This document shows, in pieces, positions 39,065 to 46,692 of a stretch of DNA of 64,000 nucleotides; the stretch's first letter is position 1, and every line of letters starts with the position of its first letter. Position numbers and translations under genes: made by a program. The DNA lies in the NCBI RefSeq assembly GCF_000744945.1, contig NZ_JQMX01000001.1:2976001-3040000 (forward strand), written 5' to 3'. The DNA comes from Carnobacterium maltaromaticum DSM 20342. Its GTDB lineage: Bacteria > Bacillota > Bacilli > Lactobacillales > Carnobacteriaceae. The notes under the pieces were generated by a model, which was not told where the DNA came from, searched no databases, and was given only the letters and a program-made list of their open reading frames with translations.

Positions 39065-39282
39065 AAACCTTCATTAGAGAACTCATGCATGCTGAAAGTG
39101 AGTAAGGGGATTAAGTTTGAAAATGGCCTTCGAGCAGAGAATAACTGAACTGTAGTGAACTACTTTAGGTTATTACGGGAGCACCCGTTAGCGTGCCACA
39201 GTATGACGGATGGCAATTTCCAAGTACTGATAGAGGTAAAGGCAGTGATGCTTTTATAAAGCAAGGTGGTAACACGGGAAAA
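39065..39282 (+). ncRNA. T-box riboswitch, probable tRNA-Met type
   Basis: Stem I carries AGAGAA and GCTGAAAG at the expected places (39074-39095), followed by a specifier loop reading GAAA-ATG-GCC, with ATG at 39123-39125 as a methionine codon. The T-box sequence AAGGTGGTAACACGGG lies at 39263-39278; its TGGT can pair with the acceptor end of tRNA-Met. A terminator follows directly. Binding of uncharged tRNA-Met should allow transcription of the methionine-synthesis gene. Confidence 0.88.
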
Positions 39283-39286
39283 TTTA

Positions 39287-39338
39287 ACTTCCGTCCTTAA
39301 GCAGAATCTAATTCTGTCTTAAGGGCGGAAGTTTTTTT
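39287..39338 (+). terminator. T-box-controlled terminator
   Basis: ACTTCCGTCCTTAAG and CTTAAGGGCGGAAGT pair, with an inner CAGAAT/ATTCTG stem, and lead into seven T's. The 5' arm can alternatively pair with the T-box region to form the antiterminator. Confidence 0.88.
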
Positions 39339-39375
39339 GATTAAATAAGCATAAAAGAGAAAGTAGGAGATAAGA

Positions 39376-40506
39376 ATGACCAATTTAACCGAAGAAAAAA
39401 ATTTAGTTCGAACTATTCCACCTTTTAGAGCCGACCACGTTGGAAGCTTTTTACGTCCACAACGTTTAAAAGAAGCTCGTAAAGCTTTTAGCAATCAAGA
39501 AATCACCCAAACAGAACTACGAGCAATTGAAAATGCTGAGATTATTCAGTTAGTAGAGCAACAGAAAGCCACGGGAATTCAATCGATTACTGATGGTGAG
39601 CTTAGAAGAAGTTGGTGGCATATTGACTTTTTAGAGCAGCTAACCGGGATTGAAGGATACGAATCAGAGACAAGCTATGATTTTAATGGCGTCAAAGTCC
39701 GTCCTTATAACATTCGAGTAGTTGGGAAAGTTGATTTTAATCCAAATCATTCATTTTTAGAAGATTTTAAATTTTTAAAAGAAGCTGTTGGATCAGAGGG
39801 GACAGCGAAACAAACCATTCCTAGTCCAAATATGTTGATCCATGATGGAATTCGTAATGAATCCATTTATCCTAATATCGACGATTATTTTTCTGATTTG
39901 GCAAAAACGTATCAAAAAGCCATTCAAGCATTTTACGATGTTGGTTGCCGTTACTTGCAAATTGATGATACTCATTGGGCTCTCTTAGCTGCTGAAAATA
40001 AAAAAGAGCTATTTGAAAAAAATGGGGTTGATCCAATTGAATTAGCCAAAAGATGTGCAGCGACATTAAATAGTGCATTAGCCAATAAACCTGCTGACTT
40101 GGTAGTGACAATGCATGTCTGTCGTGGGAATTTTGCGTCATCTTGGGTCTATTCTGGTGGTTATGAAAAAATTGCTGAATCCTTATTCAGTGTTACTGTT
40201 GATGGCTTCTTTTTAGAGTATGATAATGAACGGTCAGGAGATTTTGCTCCATTGCGCCACATTACGCGTCCTGATTTACAAATTGTCTTGGGATTAGTTA
40301 CTTCAAAAGAAGCGACTTTAGAGGATAAATCCCAGATTAAAGATAGAATTAAAGAAGCCACAGAATATGTGCCGCTTGAAAATCTGTGTCTAAGCCCACA
40401 GTGCGGTTTTGCTTCAACTGAAGAAGGAAATAAGATTAGTGAAGAAGATCAATGGGCTAAATTACGTCATGTTGTTGAAATTTCAGAAGAGGTATGGGGA
40501 AAATAA
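39376..40506 (+). CDS. Methionine synthase-like protein (MetE C-terminal domain, YxjG/YxjH type)
   Basis: A 376-residue single-domain relative of cobalamin-independent methionine synthase, matching the YxjG/YxjH group. It starts with FRADHVGSFLRP and has IQSITDGELRRSWWHIDF, CRYLQIDDTHW and HVCRGNF, with zinc-ligand candidates H, C and C (the last in SPQCGFAS). These proteins lack the N-terminal MetE domain and are thought to methylate homocysteine from an alternative donor. The Met-type T-box upstream confirms a role in methionine supply. Start ATG follows TAGGAG. Confidence 0.87.
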   Translation: MTNLTEEKNLVRTIPPFRADHVGSFLRPQRLKEARKAFSNQEITQTELRAIENAEIIQLVEQQKATGIQSITDGELRRSWWHIDFLEQLTGIEGYESETSYDFNGVKVRPYNIRVVGKVDFNPNHSFLEDFKFLKEAVGSEGTAKQTIPSPNMLIHDGIRNESIYPNIDDYFSDLAKTYQKAIQAFYDVGCRYLQIDDTHWALLAAENKKELFEKNGVDPIELAKRCAATLNSALANKPADLVVTMHVCRGNFASSWVYSGGYEKIAESLFSVTVDGFFLEYDNERSGDFAPLRHITRPDLQIVLGLVTSKEATLEDKSQIKDRIKEATEYVPLENLCLSPQCGFASTEEGNKISEEDQWAKLRHVVEISEEVWGK

Positions 40507-40537
40507 AAAGTATGATGCGGTTATCATGGATTCAAAT

Positions 40538-40573
40538 AAAAAGTATGGAGATTTTGTTCCTCCATACTTTTTA
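40538..40573. terminator. Bidirectional terminator
   Basis: AAAAAGTATGGAG and CTCCATACTTTTT pair perfectly around a 9-nt loop, between the convergent methionine synthase-like and DUF2000 genes. Confidence 0.92.
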
Positions 40574-40585
40574 CTAGTTATAGCA

Positions 40586-40999
40586 TTAACGAAGTAACCC
40601 CAAGCTACCAGTTAATTTATTTATTTGCTTCTTATCGCCATACAAGGCTAACCCTAAATAATTAAAATCATCGGTAGAAGTTTTTTTTGATTTTTCGATG
40701 TAATATTGATAGTGTAATGCCGTTTGAGCAACATCTGTAAAATCAATAATGAGTAAATTCGGACTCATTTCAGTTGCTTTCTGACGAAGTTTTTTGATAT
40801 CTTCACTGGTACTTTTTAAAATTGGAAAGGGCAATGCTGTAATTCCAGCATGTTTTTCACCAACAGCGTCTAGTGTATCTACTCCTACCACTGAAGGGAG
40901 CTCTTTTCCCAATGAGACACCTAAAACCGTTGCAGTATTGGCAATTAATCCGATAGGTAACGTCTCATCAATTAATAAAACACATTTTTTATTTTCCAA
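40586..40999 (-). CDS. DUF2000 family protein
   Basis: The 137 residues match the DUF2000 plan: an N-terminal KKCVLLID and LPIGLIANTATVLGVSLG, and LLIIDFTDVAQTA near the centre. The function of the family is unsettled. It often lies next to AraC regulators, as here. Translation starts at the TTG at 40999, with AAGGA 9 bp upstream. It follows the AraC gene by 12 bp and is surely in its operon. Confidence 0.82.
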   Translation of the reverse strand: MENKKCVLLIDETLPIGLIANTATVLGVSLGKELPSVVGVDTLDAVGEKHAGITALPFPILKSTSEDIKKLRQKATEMSPNLLIIDFTDVAQTALHYQYYIEKSKKTSTDDFNYLGLALYGDKKQINKLTGSLGLLR

Positions 41000-41011
41000 A
41001 TAAACACATCC

Positions 41012-41839
41012 TTAGCTAAGTTTAAAGATATTTTGATACTGTTTAGGTGTTAATCCGATACACTTTTTAAAGGTATTAGAAAAATGACTTTGATCATGAA
41101 AACCAGTTAATCCTGCAACTTCAACCAAAGGAATCCCTTTTTTAAGTAAATGAATAGCAGCCTGAATTCGAACAGTCTGTATATATTGAAAAGGAGTTAA
41201 GTTTTGACTCTTTGTAAAATTACGTAAAAAATGATACTTACTCAAGTCTGCAATGGTGCTTAAATCTTCGAGATGGATGGTTTCAGCGTAATGCTCTTTG
41301 ATAAAAGCGAGAACATGCTTCATTTTTTCTAGACTTGTAGGTGCTTCATTAGCTTGATTTGGTGAAAGAGTTAGGTTTGATGCTGAAAGAAGTTGTTTAA
41401 TAAAAAAATAAAAACACTCTTCTTTTTCAAAGCTGCTCTTTTTTTGGAAAATAGCGATATGAACATCTCTAAGTAGTTCACCTAGTTGTTCATTTTTTAC
41501 AATTGAATGTTGAAAAATTGGCAATTCATAGCTGCCTGTAATCTCATAAACAGCTTTTTGCAAGACCTCAGTTTTTAGATTCAGCGCCCGATAATTCAGT
41601 TGATAATTTTCAAGCGTTTCACAAGCATGAGTATCTAGTGGGTTTAATAATAAAGTATCGCCAGTCTCTAAACGATAATCTTGTTGATTAACTGAAAGCT
41701 GGCGTTTACCAGATTCAGTATAACCGGTGACGTAATAGTCATGAAAATGGGCTGGGAATGCTTGAATAATGCCTTCAAAATGATACGCTTCAATATCTAA
41801 GTCATCATCATAGATAATCTTTCGATTCTCAATATCCAT
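41012..41839 (-). CDS. AraC-family transcriptional regulator
   Basis: The 275 residues have an N-terminal cupin-like sensor (about 5-150, with FPAHFHDYYVTGYTESGKR) and a C-terminal double HTH (about 178-275) with DLSTIADLSKYHFLRNF and LVEVAGLTGFHDQSHFSNTF, ending GLTPKQYQNIF. ATG follows GGAGG at 41852-41848. It heads the operon with the DUF2000 gene and probably controls it in response to a small ligand. The ligand is unknown. Confidence 0.88.
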   Translation of the reverse strand: MDIENRKIIYDDDLDIEAYHFEGIIQAFPAHFHDYYVTGYTESGKRQLSVNQQDYRLETGDTLLLNPLDTHACETLENYQLNYRALNLKTEVLQKAVYEITGSYELPIFQHSIVKNEQLGELLRDVHIAIFQKKSSFEKEECFYFFIKQLLSASNLTLSPNQANEAPTSLEKMKHVLAFIKEHYAETIHLEDLSTIADLSKYHFLRNFTKSQNLTPFQYIQTVRIQAAIHLLKKGIPLVEVAGLTGFHDQSHFSNTFKKCIGLTPKQYQNIFKLS

Positions 41840-41986
41840 CTAATACCTCCTTGTTTTTAATGATAGCGTACTATGTTTAAGAAAGATTGTAAAATATTGC
41901 GAATGATCTTTTTCTAAAGGTTATTTCTATTCACTCAGCCTTAGATTTGTTATAGTAGAGGTAAATTCAAGGTGGAGTGTGAGGAT

Positions 41987-42811
41987 ATGTTGTGGTATCA
42001 AAATTGGTTGCATGTTGTTTTTTATGTAGTAAAATTTTGTCTAACGATTTTTTTAGCAATTGTTGTTTATCAAGCCCTATTTGCTACAATTTTAACGAAA
42101 GAAATCCATATTGTTACGTATATTTTATTTTGGTTTTTTAGTGCGTATGTTGTCTTACCAAGGTTAAATAGACTTCTTGCTCGATTTTATGTACCAGATT
42201 ATTTTATTGGTCGTGCTAAAACTAGTGATGGCCTGTTAGGTGATCCAATTAATTTAGCTTTTTATGGCAGTGAAGAAGACTTACTCGTAGCCTTTGAAAA
42301 AGCTGGCTGGCATCAAGCAGATCCACTTACTCTTCAATCTTCAATAAAAATTGTCACATCAAGTGTTTTTGGAAAATCTTATAAAAAAGCACCTGTAAGT
42401 TCTCTTTATTTATTTGGCGCTCAGCAACAAGATTTGGCTTTTGAGCGGGAAATTGATGGAAACCCTCGTAAAAGACACCATGTCCGTTTATGGAAAACAC
42501 CAGAAGATTGGCATTTACCAGGTGGGAAACAGGCGGATTGGATTGGCGGTGCCACATTTGATAAAAATATTGGGCTGTCCTTATTTACGGGTCAAATCAC
42601 GCATAAAATCGATGCAAATGTAGACAAAGAACGTGATTTCTTAATTGAAACACTTCAAACTAGTGGTTGTATTAAAGATATTTATCTTGCGGAACATTTT
42701 ACTACGAGCTACCATAGTCGTAATGGGGGTGGGGATCGAATTCATACAGATGGAGCGTTACCTTTTATCACTATCCAATCACATCAAATAATGAAGGGAG
42801 AGAGTGAATGA
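41987..42811 (+). CDS. Membrane protein with LssY C-terminal domain
   Basis: The 274-residue protein has two N-terminal membrane helices (about 8-35 and 42-65) followed by an LssY-C domain: LGDPINLAFYGSEEDLLVAFEKAGW, APVSSLYLFGAQQQDLAF, and RKRHHVRLWK. LssY-C domains occur with PAP2-type phosphatases in some bacteria, but no phosphatase is fused here, and the function is not known. GTG at 41972 is in frame; the ATG at 41987 is preferred, 9 bp after GGAG. It is a single gene. Confidence 0.83.
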   Translation: MLWYQNWLHVVFYVVKFCLTIFLAIVVYQALFATILTKEIHIVTYILFWFFSAYVVLPRLNRLLARFYVPDYFIGRAKTSDGLLGDPINLAFYGSEEDLLVAFEKAGWHQADPLTLQSSIKIVTSSVFGKSYKKAPVSSLYLFGAQQQDLAFEREIDGNPRKRHHVRLWKTPEDWHLPGGKQADWIGGATFDKNIGLSLFTGQITHKIDANVDKERDFLIETLQTSGCIKDIYLAEHFTTSYHSRNGGGDRIHTDGALPFITIQSHQIMKGESE

Positions 42812-42844
42812 ACATTCATGCTCTCTTTTTTTAGAATTAATTAC

Positions 42845-42895
42845 TTTACCTGTCGTGGTAATCATGTTATACTTTTACTACACCAGTCGTAGTAA
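42845..42895 (+). promoter_or_regulatory. PadR promoter with duplicated operator-like sites
   Basis: TTTACC (42845-42850) and TTATAC (42867-42872) are 16 bp apart. Two near-identical 15-bp direct repeats, ACCTGTCGTGGTAAT (42848-42862) and ACCAGTCGTAGTAAT (42883-42897), overlap it. Each also lies in an inverted repeat: TTACC/GGTAA and TTACTAC/GTAGTAA (42875-42895). PadR proteins usually repress their own promoter, so these are likely operators. Confidence 0.6.
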
Positions 42896-42921
42896 TATGG
42901 TGAAAGATTGGAGGCATTAGT

Positions 42922-43245
42922 ATGATTAGTAGTGATGTTATCCGTGGACATAACGATACCATTATTTTAGCTATATTAGTTAAAGGAGATTCCTATGGAT
43001 ATCAAATTTCAAAAGAGATTGCCTTGAGATCAGAAAATATGTATCAAATTAAAGAAACCACTTTATACTCTAGCTTTAATCGATTAGAGAAGAATGGCTA
43101 TATTGCTTCTTATCATGGAGATGAAACTAATGGGCGCCGGCGTACGTATTATCAAATCACAAATTCAGGATTGAAGTACTATCATGAAAAATGTAAAGAG
43201 TGGGAAACCATTAAGCAAATTATTGACCAATTTGTAAAAGGCTAA
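42922..43245 (+). CDS. PadR-family transcriptional regulator
   Basis: A 107-residue winged-helix protein of the short PadR group: GHNDTIILAILVKGDSYGYQI, TTLYSSFNRLEKNGYI and the wing GRRRTYYQITNSG. Start ATG follows TGGAGG. Its partner gene for a HAAS-domain protein follows after 130 bp, an interval occupied almost entirely by a copy of the 114-bp repeat that begins on the PadR stop codon. PadR/HAAS-domain pairs are a frequent unit in Firmicutes. Confidence 0.9.
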   Translation: MISSDVIRGHNDTIILAILVKGDSYGYQISKEIALRSENMYQIKETTLYSSFNRLEKNGYIASYHGDETNGRRRTYYQITNSGLKYYHEKCKEWETIKQIIDQFVKG

Positions 43246-43357
43246 TTCTTATGAGCCAACTCCTCGAGAAAAAGATAAAAATTCGAGAGGACAAAAAACG
43301 TCCTATCAATTTTTCCTATTTTCTTGCTGGAGCTAACCGGCTCAACAAAATTTTTAT
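43245..43357 (+). repeat. Structured 114-bp repeat, copy 2
   Basis: The copy separates the PadR gene from its HAAS partner, beginning at the last base of the PadR stop codon and ending 18 bp before the next start. The outer helix is GAGCC/GGCTC and the inner hairpin AGGAC/GTCCT. The 3' end reads CTCAACAAAATTTTTAT, so the terminal GAGC of copies 1, 5 and 6 is lost. Confidence 0.85.
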
Positions 43358-43375
43358 ACAAAGGGAGTGTTTAAA

Positions 43376-44023
43376 ATGGACCAGATTAGAAGTTATATAG
43401 AAGCCATTTTTAGTGAGTTGCCAAGAACTAAAGAGATTGTGGATATGCGTTTAACAATGCTGGAGAACATGACGGAAAAGTACGAAGAATTGCTAGCTGA
43501 TGGTGTCGGCGAAAATGAAGCAATCGGGACCGTTATCCGTTCAATCGGTTCGGCCGAGGATTTAAAAAAAGAATTAGAGTTAATGGAACCAACTGAGCTT
43601 GAAGAGAAAGAGGCAGAATTAGTTGATACTAAAAATAGAGGATTTGGGATTGCTTTTTCAATCTTTCTCTATATTAGTTCTCCGATAGTTTACTTGATTT
43701 GGCAGAATATTAGTGAAACAATGGCTATTATTGGTTGTCTATTTATTGTTGCACTGGCAACTGCTAATTTGATTTATTGGGGTGTTAGAGGGAGCAAAGC
43801 AAAGAAAGCTCAACATGAAGATGAGTTTCGAGAAGATGGACAAAAAAGTCCTAAACAGAAAAAATCGGAAGCTCTACAAAGTATCATTTGGACTACTGCA
43901 ACGCTTATTTACCTCGTATTGGGTTTTCTGTTTAATTTGTGGCATCCTGGTTGGTTAATATTCCTAGTTGCGACCGGCATTAATAGTTATCTGCACTATC
44001 TTGCTGGGGAAGAAGAAGCTTAA
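43376..44023 (+). CDS. HAAS/DUF1700-type membrane protein
   Basis: The 215-residue protein has an N-terminal helical signalling domain (about 1-75, including SELPRTKEIVDMRLTMLENM and AIGTVIRSIGSAEDLKKEL) of the HAAS type, which occurs next to PadR regulators, followed by four hydrophobic segments in two pairs (about 92-135 and 170-210) and an acidic end. ATG at 43376 is 8 bp after GGGAG; the GTG at 43367 overlaps that site. It is presumably regulated with PadR and may respond to envelope conditions. No more precise function is visible. Confidence 0.82.
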   Translation: MDQIRSYIEAIFSELPRTKEIVDMRLTMLENMTEKYEELLADGVGENEAIGTVIRSIGSAEDLKKELELMEPTELEEKEAELVDTKNRGFGIAFSIFLYISSPIVYLIWQNISETMAIIGCLFIVALATANLIYWGVRGSKAKKAQHEDEFREDGQKSPKQKKSEALQSIIWTTATLIYLVLGFLFNLWHPGWLIFLVATGINSYLHYLAGEEEA

Positions 44024-44117
44024 ATTAAATTGCCGTCTATCTCTAAAAAGCGTATACTTTATAATAGGTAGTGAGAAATGTAAACCTAATTTTAGTTTAA
44101 GATAAGGAGACTGTTTC

Positions 44118-44543
44118 ATGTTAAAAAAGAGAAATGGATTGGCTTTAGTGATTTCTTTGGTTATGTTATTATTAGTTGGTTGCACAAGTACAAGTAGTGA
44201 CGTGCTATCAGATAAATTTGATCAAAAAGAAGTTCAAAAGCAAGCAGAAACAGCAATAGAACTGTTCAATAATCAAGACTACCAAGCTTTAATCCAATTA
44301 TTTCCCGAGGATTTACAAAAGGAAATGAGCCAAGATAGCTTTAAAAAAGCCTTTGAAAAATTTGTAGCAGACAAAGGTGAATTAAAAGAATTTGGTAAAA
44401 CAACGATGCGAAATGAAAAGAATACTACTGGCGATGGTGAAGTGGCAACGACTATTCTTCCAGTTGAGTATCAAAAAGGCAGTTTGAATTATATGATTAG
44501 TATCAATGAACAAGGTGAGCTAACTAATTTTTTAGTTAAATAA
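44118..44543 (+). CDS. DUF3887-type lipoprotein
   Basis: A 141-residue lipoprotein with a clear lipobox (LLLVGC, lipidated cysteine C22), followed by a domain with ETAIELFNNQDYQALIQLF and VEYQKGSLNYMISINEQGEL, as in DUF3887 proteins. It would be anchored on the outer face of the membrane. Start ATG follows AAGGAGACTG. It is a single gene 94 bp after the HAAS gene. The biochemical role of the domain is unknown. Confidence 0.83.
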   Translation: MLKKRNGLALVISLVMLLLVGCTSTSSDVLSDKFDQKEVQKQAETAIELFNNQDYQALIQLFPEDLQKEMSQDSFKKAFEKFVADKGELKEFGKTTMRNEKNTTGDGEVATTILPVEYQKGSLNYMISINEQGELTNFLVK

Positions 44544-44553
44544 TTCAAGAAGC

Positions 44554-44608
44554 AATCAGAAGTTATTTCATCAAATAAGGTGGTGAAGTTTCTTCTGGTT
44601 TTTTTATA
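44554..44608 (+). terminator. Terminator after lipoprotein gene
   Basis: AATCAGAAGTTATTTCATCA pairs imperfectly with TGGTGAAGTTTCTTCTGGTT and is followed by a T run. Confidence 0.8.
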
Positions 44609-44642
44609 AATTTTAAAAATGAGTAGAAAAGAGGGCGTATAA

Positions 44643-45062
44643 ATGAAGCTTGAACCTTATTACCGCAAAGTATTTTTTTATGAAACGGACCAGATGGGAA
44701 TTGTTCACCATTCAAATGTCATTCGTTGGTTTGAAGAAGCTCGATTTGATTTATTAGACCAGCTTGGTTACGGCAGTGGCTTCTTAGAGGAAGAAGGGTT
44801 AGGAAGTCCTGTGTTAGATGTTGCTTGCCAGTATAAAACGATGGTGCGATTTAATGATGAATTAACGATTCGTATTGGTGTTAAATCAAATTCTAGTGCT
44901 CGTTTAACATTTAACTATCTAGTTTTGCATGGCGATAAGATAGCAGCAAGTGGTGAAACTACCCATTGTTTTATTAATAAAGCTGGGAAAATAATTTCCT
45001 TGAAACGCCAATATCCTGTGTTGTATCAAACTTTAGAACAATTAAAAGAGGAAAATAAGTAA
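44643..45062 (+). CDS. Acyl-CoA thioesterase, YbgC/4HBT type
   Basis: The 139-residue hotdog-fold protein has the 4-hydroxybenzoyl-CoA thioesterase signature YETDQMGIVHHSNVIRWFEEAR, with the catalytic aspartate in TDQMG. YbgC-like proteins hydrolyse short to medium acyl-CoAs. Start ATG follows GAGGG. It forms its own unit, with terminators on both sides. Confidence 0.87.
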   Translation: MKLEPYYRKVFFYETDQMGIVHHSNVIRWFEEARFDLLDQLGYGSGFLEEEGLGSPVLDVACQYKTMVRFNDELTIRIGVKSNSSARLTFNYLVLHGDKIAASGETTHCFINKAGKIISLKRQYPVLYQTLEQLKEENK

Positions 45063-45064
45063 AT

Positions 45065-45103
45065 AAAAAGAAAGCTGATAATTTTTCAGCTTTCTTTTTT
45101 TAC
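45065..45103 (+). terminator. Terminator after thioesterase gene
   Basis: AAAAAGAAAGCTGA and TCAGCTTTCTTTTTT pair perfectly around a 7-nt loop. Confidence 0.9.
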
Positions 45104-45160
45104 TATTGGAATGAGAAAAATCTAAAAAAGTTGATATATTTAGTTAAATTACAAAAAAAT

Positions 45161-45178
45161 AGGTGAATTTTTTCACAA
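45161..45178 (+). promoter_or_regulatory. Candidate Rex operator upstream of formate/nitrite transporter
   Basis: AGGTGAATTTTTTCACAA matches 16 of 18 positions of the Rex consensus TTGTGAAnnnnTTCACAA. Rex senses NADH/NAD and represses fermentation genes, which suits a formate channel. A half-site TTGTGAA occurs about 50 bp further on. Confidence 0.5.
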
Positions 45179-45257
45179 AATGAAGTAAAATAGAATTCGA
45201 GTATAGTAGATAGGCTGTTTTTTGATTGTGAAAAATAAGGCACATACTATCCTATCC

Positions 45258-45371
45258 AGTTCTTATGAGTCAACTCCTCGAGAAAAAGATAAAAATTCGA
45301 GATGGCAAAAAGCGCCATATCAATTTTTCCTATTTTCTTGCCGGAGCTAAACGACTCAACAAACTTTTTAT
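45258..45371 (+). repeat. Structured 114-bp repeat, copy 3
   Basis: The first of a tandem pair before the formate/nitrite transporter gene. Its outer helix is GAGTC/GACTC where the others have GAGCC/GGCTC, and its inner hairpin is ATGGC/GCCAT. Both are compensatory changes that keep pairing. Confidence 0.87.
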
Positions 45372-45378
45372 CAAGGCT

Positions 45379-45492
45379 AGTTCTTATGAGCCAACTCCTC
45401 GAGAAAAAGATAAAAATTCGAGATGGCAAAAAACGCCATATCAATTTTTCCTATTTTCTTGCCGGAGCTAAACGGCTCAACAAACTTTTTAT
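45379..45492 (+). repeat. Structured 114-bp repeat, copy 4
   Basis: The second tandem copy, 121 bp after the start of copy 3 and differing by few bases. It has outer helix GAGCC/GGCTC and inner hairpin ATGGC/GCCAT. It ends 14 bp before the transporter start codon, just ahead of its ribosome binding site. Confidence 0.87.
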
Positions 45493-45506
45493 TTAGGAGT
45501 GAAACA

Positions 45507-46265
45507 ATGTATACACCGGACGAGATTTTAGATATCACGATTGACATGGGAACAAAGAAAATTGCTAAACCATTCGTTTCTAAGCTATTATTAGGATTTG
45601 TTGGTGGAGCTATGATTTCATTAGGCTACTTAGCCTATATTCGTGTAGCTTCTTCCATGATTGAAGATTGGGGCAGTATTGCTAGTTTTATTGGTGCATG
45701 TGTCTTTCCTGTGGGCCTAATTGTTATATTATTAGGTGGTGGTGAACTCATTACAGGTAATATGATGGCTGTTGCCGCAGCTTGGTTTGATAAGAAAGTT
45801 AACACAAAAGACCTATTACTAAATTGGGTAACGATTACCTTAGCCAATGCTGTTGGAGCAATTTTTGTGGCTTATTTCTTTGGTCATATTGTTGGATTAA
45901 CTAGCTCAGGTGTTTATTTACATGAAACAATTACTTTAGCTCAAGGCAAAATAGCGGCAACACCGCTTCAGGCTTTTGTTTCAGGCATTGGTTGTAATTG
46001 GTTTGTAGGAATTGCATTATGGCTTTGTTATGGAGCGAAGGAAAGTAGTGGCAAAATTTTAGGTATTTGGTTCCCAGTTATGGTATTTGTAGCGATTGGT
46101 TTCCAACATAGTGTGGCGAATCTATTTGTTATCCCAGCTGCTATTTTTGAAGGTCAAGCAACTTGGTTAGAACTTTTACAAAATTTTGTACCGGTCTACT
46201 TAGGCAATATTGTCGGCGGAGCTGTTTTTGTTTCTGGTCTATATTATAAAGCGTTAAAACACTAA
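45507..46265 (+). CDS. Formate/nitrite transporter family protein
   Basis: The 252-residue FocA/NirC-type channel has six membrane helices and the family motifs LLGFVGGAMISLGYLAYI, GGGELITGNMM and GIGCNWFVGIALWL, the latter with the conserved NW of the channel. Formate, nitrite or hydrosulfide are possible substrates; formate export during mixed-acid fermentation is the likely role. The ATG at 45507 follows TAGGAG; the open frame upstream is only repeat sequence. A Rex-like operator and two 114-bp repeats lie upstream. Confidence 0.9.
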   Translation: MYTPDEILDITIDMGTKKIAKPFVSKLLLGFVGGAMISLGYLAYIRVASSMIEDWGSIASFIGACVFPVGLIVILLGGGELITGNMMAVAAAWFDKKVNTKDLLLNWVTITLANAVGAIFVAYFFGHIVGLTSSGVYLHETITLAQGKIAATPLQAFVSGIGCNWFVGIALWLCYGAKESSGKILGIWFPVMVFVAIGFQHSVANLFVIPAAIFEGQATWLELLQNFVPVYLGNIVGGAVFVSGLYYKALKH

Positions 46266-46271
46266 AACGTT

Positions 46272-46320
46272 AAAAAAGAGAGAAATGGGCTATCGTTTAG
46301 CTCATTTCTCTCTTTTTTAT
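46272..46320. terminator. Bidirectional terminator after the transporter gene
   Basis: AAAAAAGAGAGAAATG and CATTTCTCTCTTTTTT pair over a short loop containing GGCTATCGTTTAGCT. It also overlaps the end of the convergent small membrane-protein gene. Confidence 0.9.
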
Positions 46321-46523
46321 TTATTTGGATCTACAAAAAAATACCGAATAATCGAAACAATAATGAAGAATAAACCGCCAATAAAGATTAAATCCATAAA
46401 GACGTGAATATAAACCATAATGCCACCACTACGCACGGCTTTTTCTAAAAAAGGCATGGTTAGATAAACAATAAAATAAACTAAACTGACAAACCAGCTA
46501 CCATATACAATTCTCTTTAACAT
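46317..46523 (-). CDS. Small membrane protein (68 aa), hypothetical
   Basis: A 68-residue protein with two predicted membrane helices (about 8-27 and 40-63) separated by a short charged loop (LEKAVRSGG). The hydrophobic pattern and a terminator placed exactly at its stop support a real gene, but its ribosome binding site (GAAGGG about 15 bp upstream) is weak. No family recognised. Confidence 0.5.
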   Translation of the reverse strand: MLKRIVYGSWFVSLVYFIVYLTMPFLEKAVRSGGIMVYIHVFMDLIFIGGLFFIIVSIIRYFFVDPNK

Positions 46524-46692
46524 ATTAAATAGTCAGACCCTTCATTATATCAATTGGTTTTACTAAAAATAAACAACTATCTTCCTCATTAGTATAAACT
46601 AAATTTTCTTTAAAAGCGATGGGTTTTAGTGTGCAATTTTTTTAATTAGGTGTACAATAAATGTATAAGGATATAGGAAAGTGGGGATTTTA

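Noticed and set aside
45258..45492. Tandem 114-bp units considered as CRISPR or as a mobile element with transposase
   Set aside because: No unique spacers, no repeat length typical of CRISPR and no transposase frame; the units are structured RNA-like repeats.
45265..45496. Overlapping short open frames in the 114-bp repeats, one of which extends the transporter N-terminus
   Set aside because: They arise from the tandem repeat itself. The ribosome binding site TAGGAG and conserved N-terminus place the transporter start at 45507.
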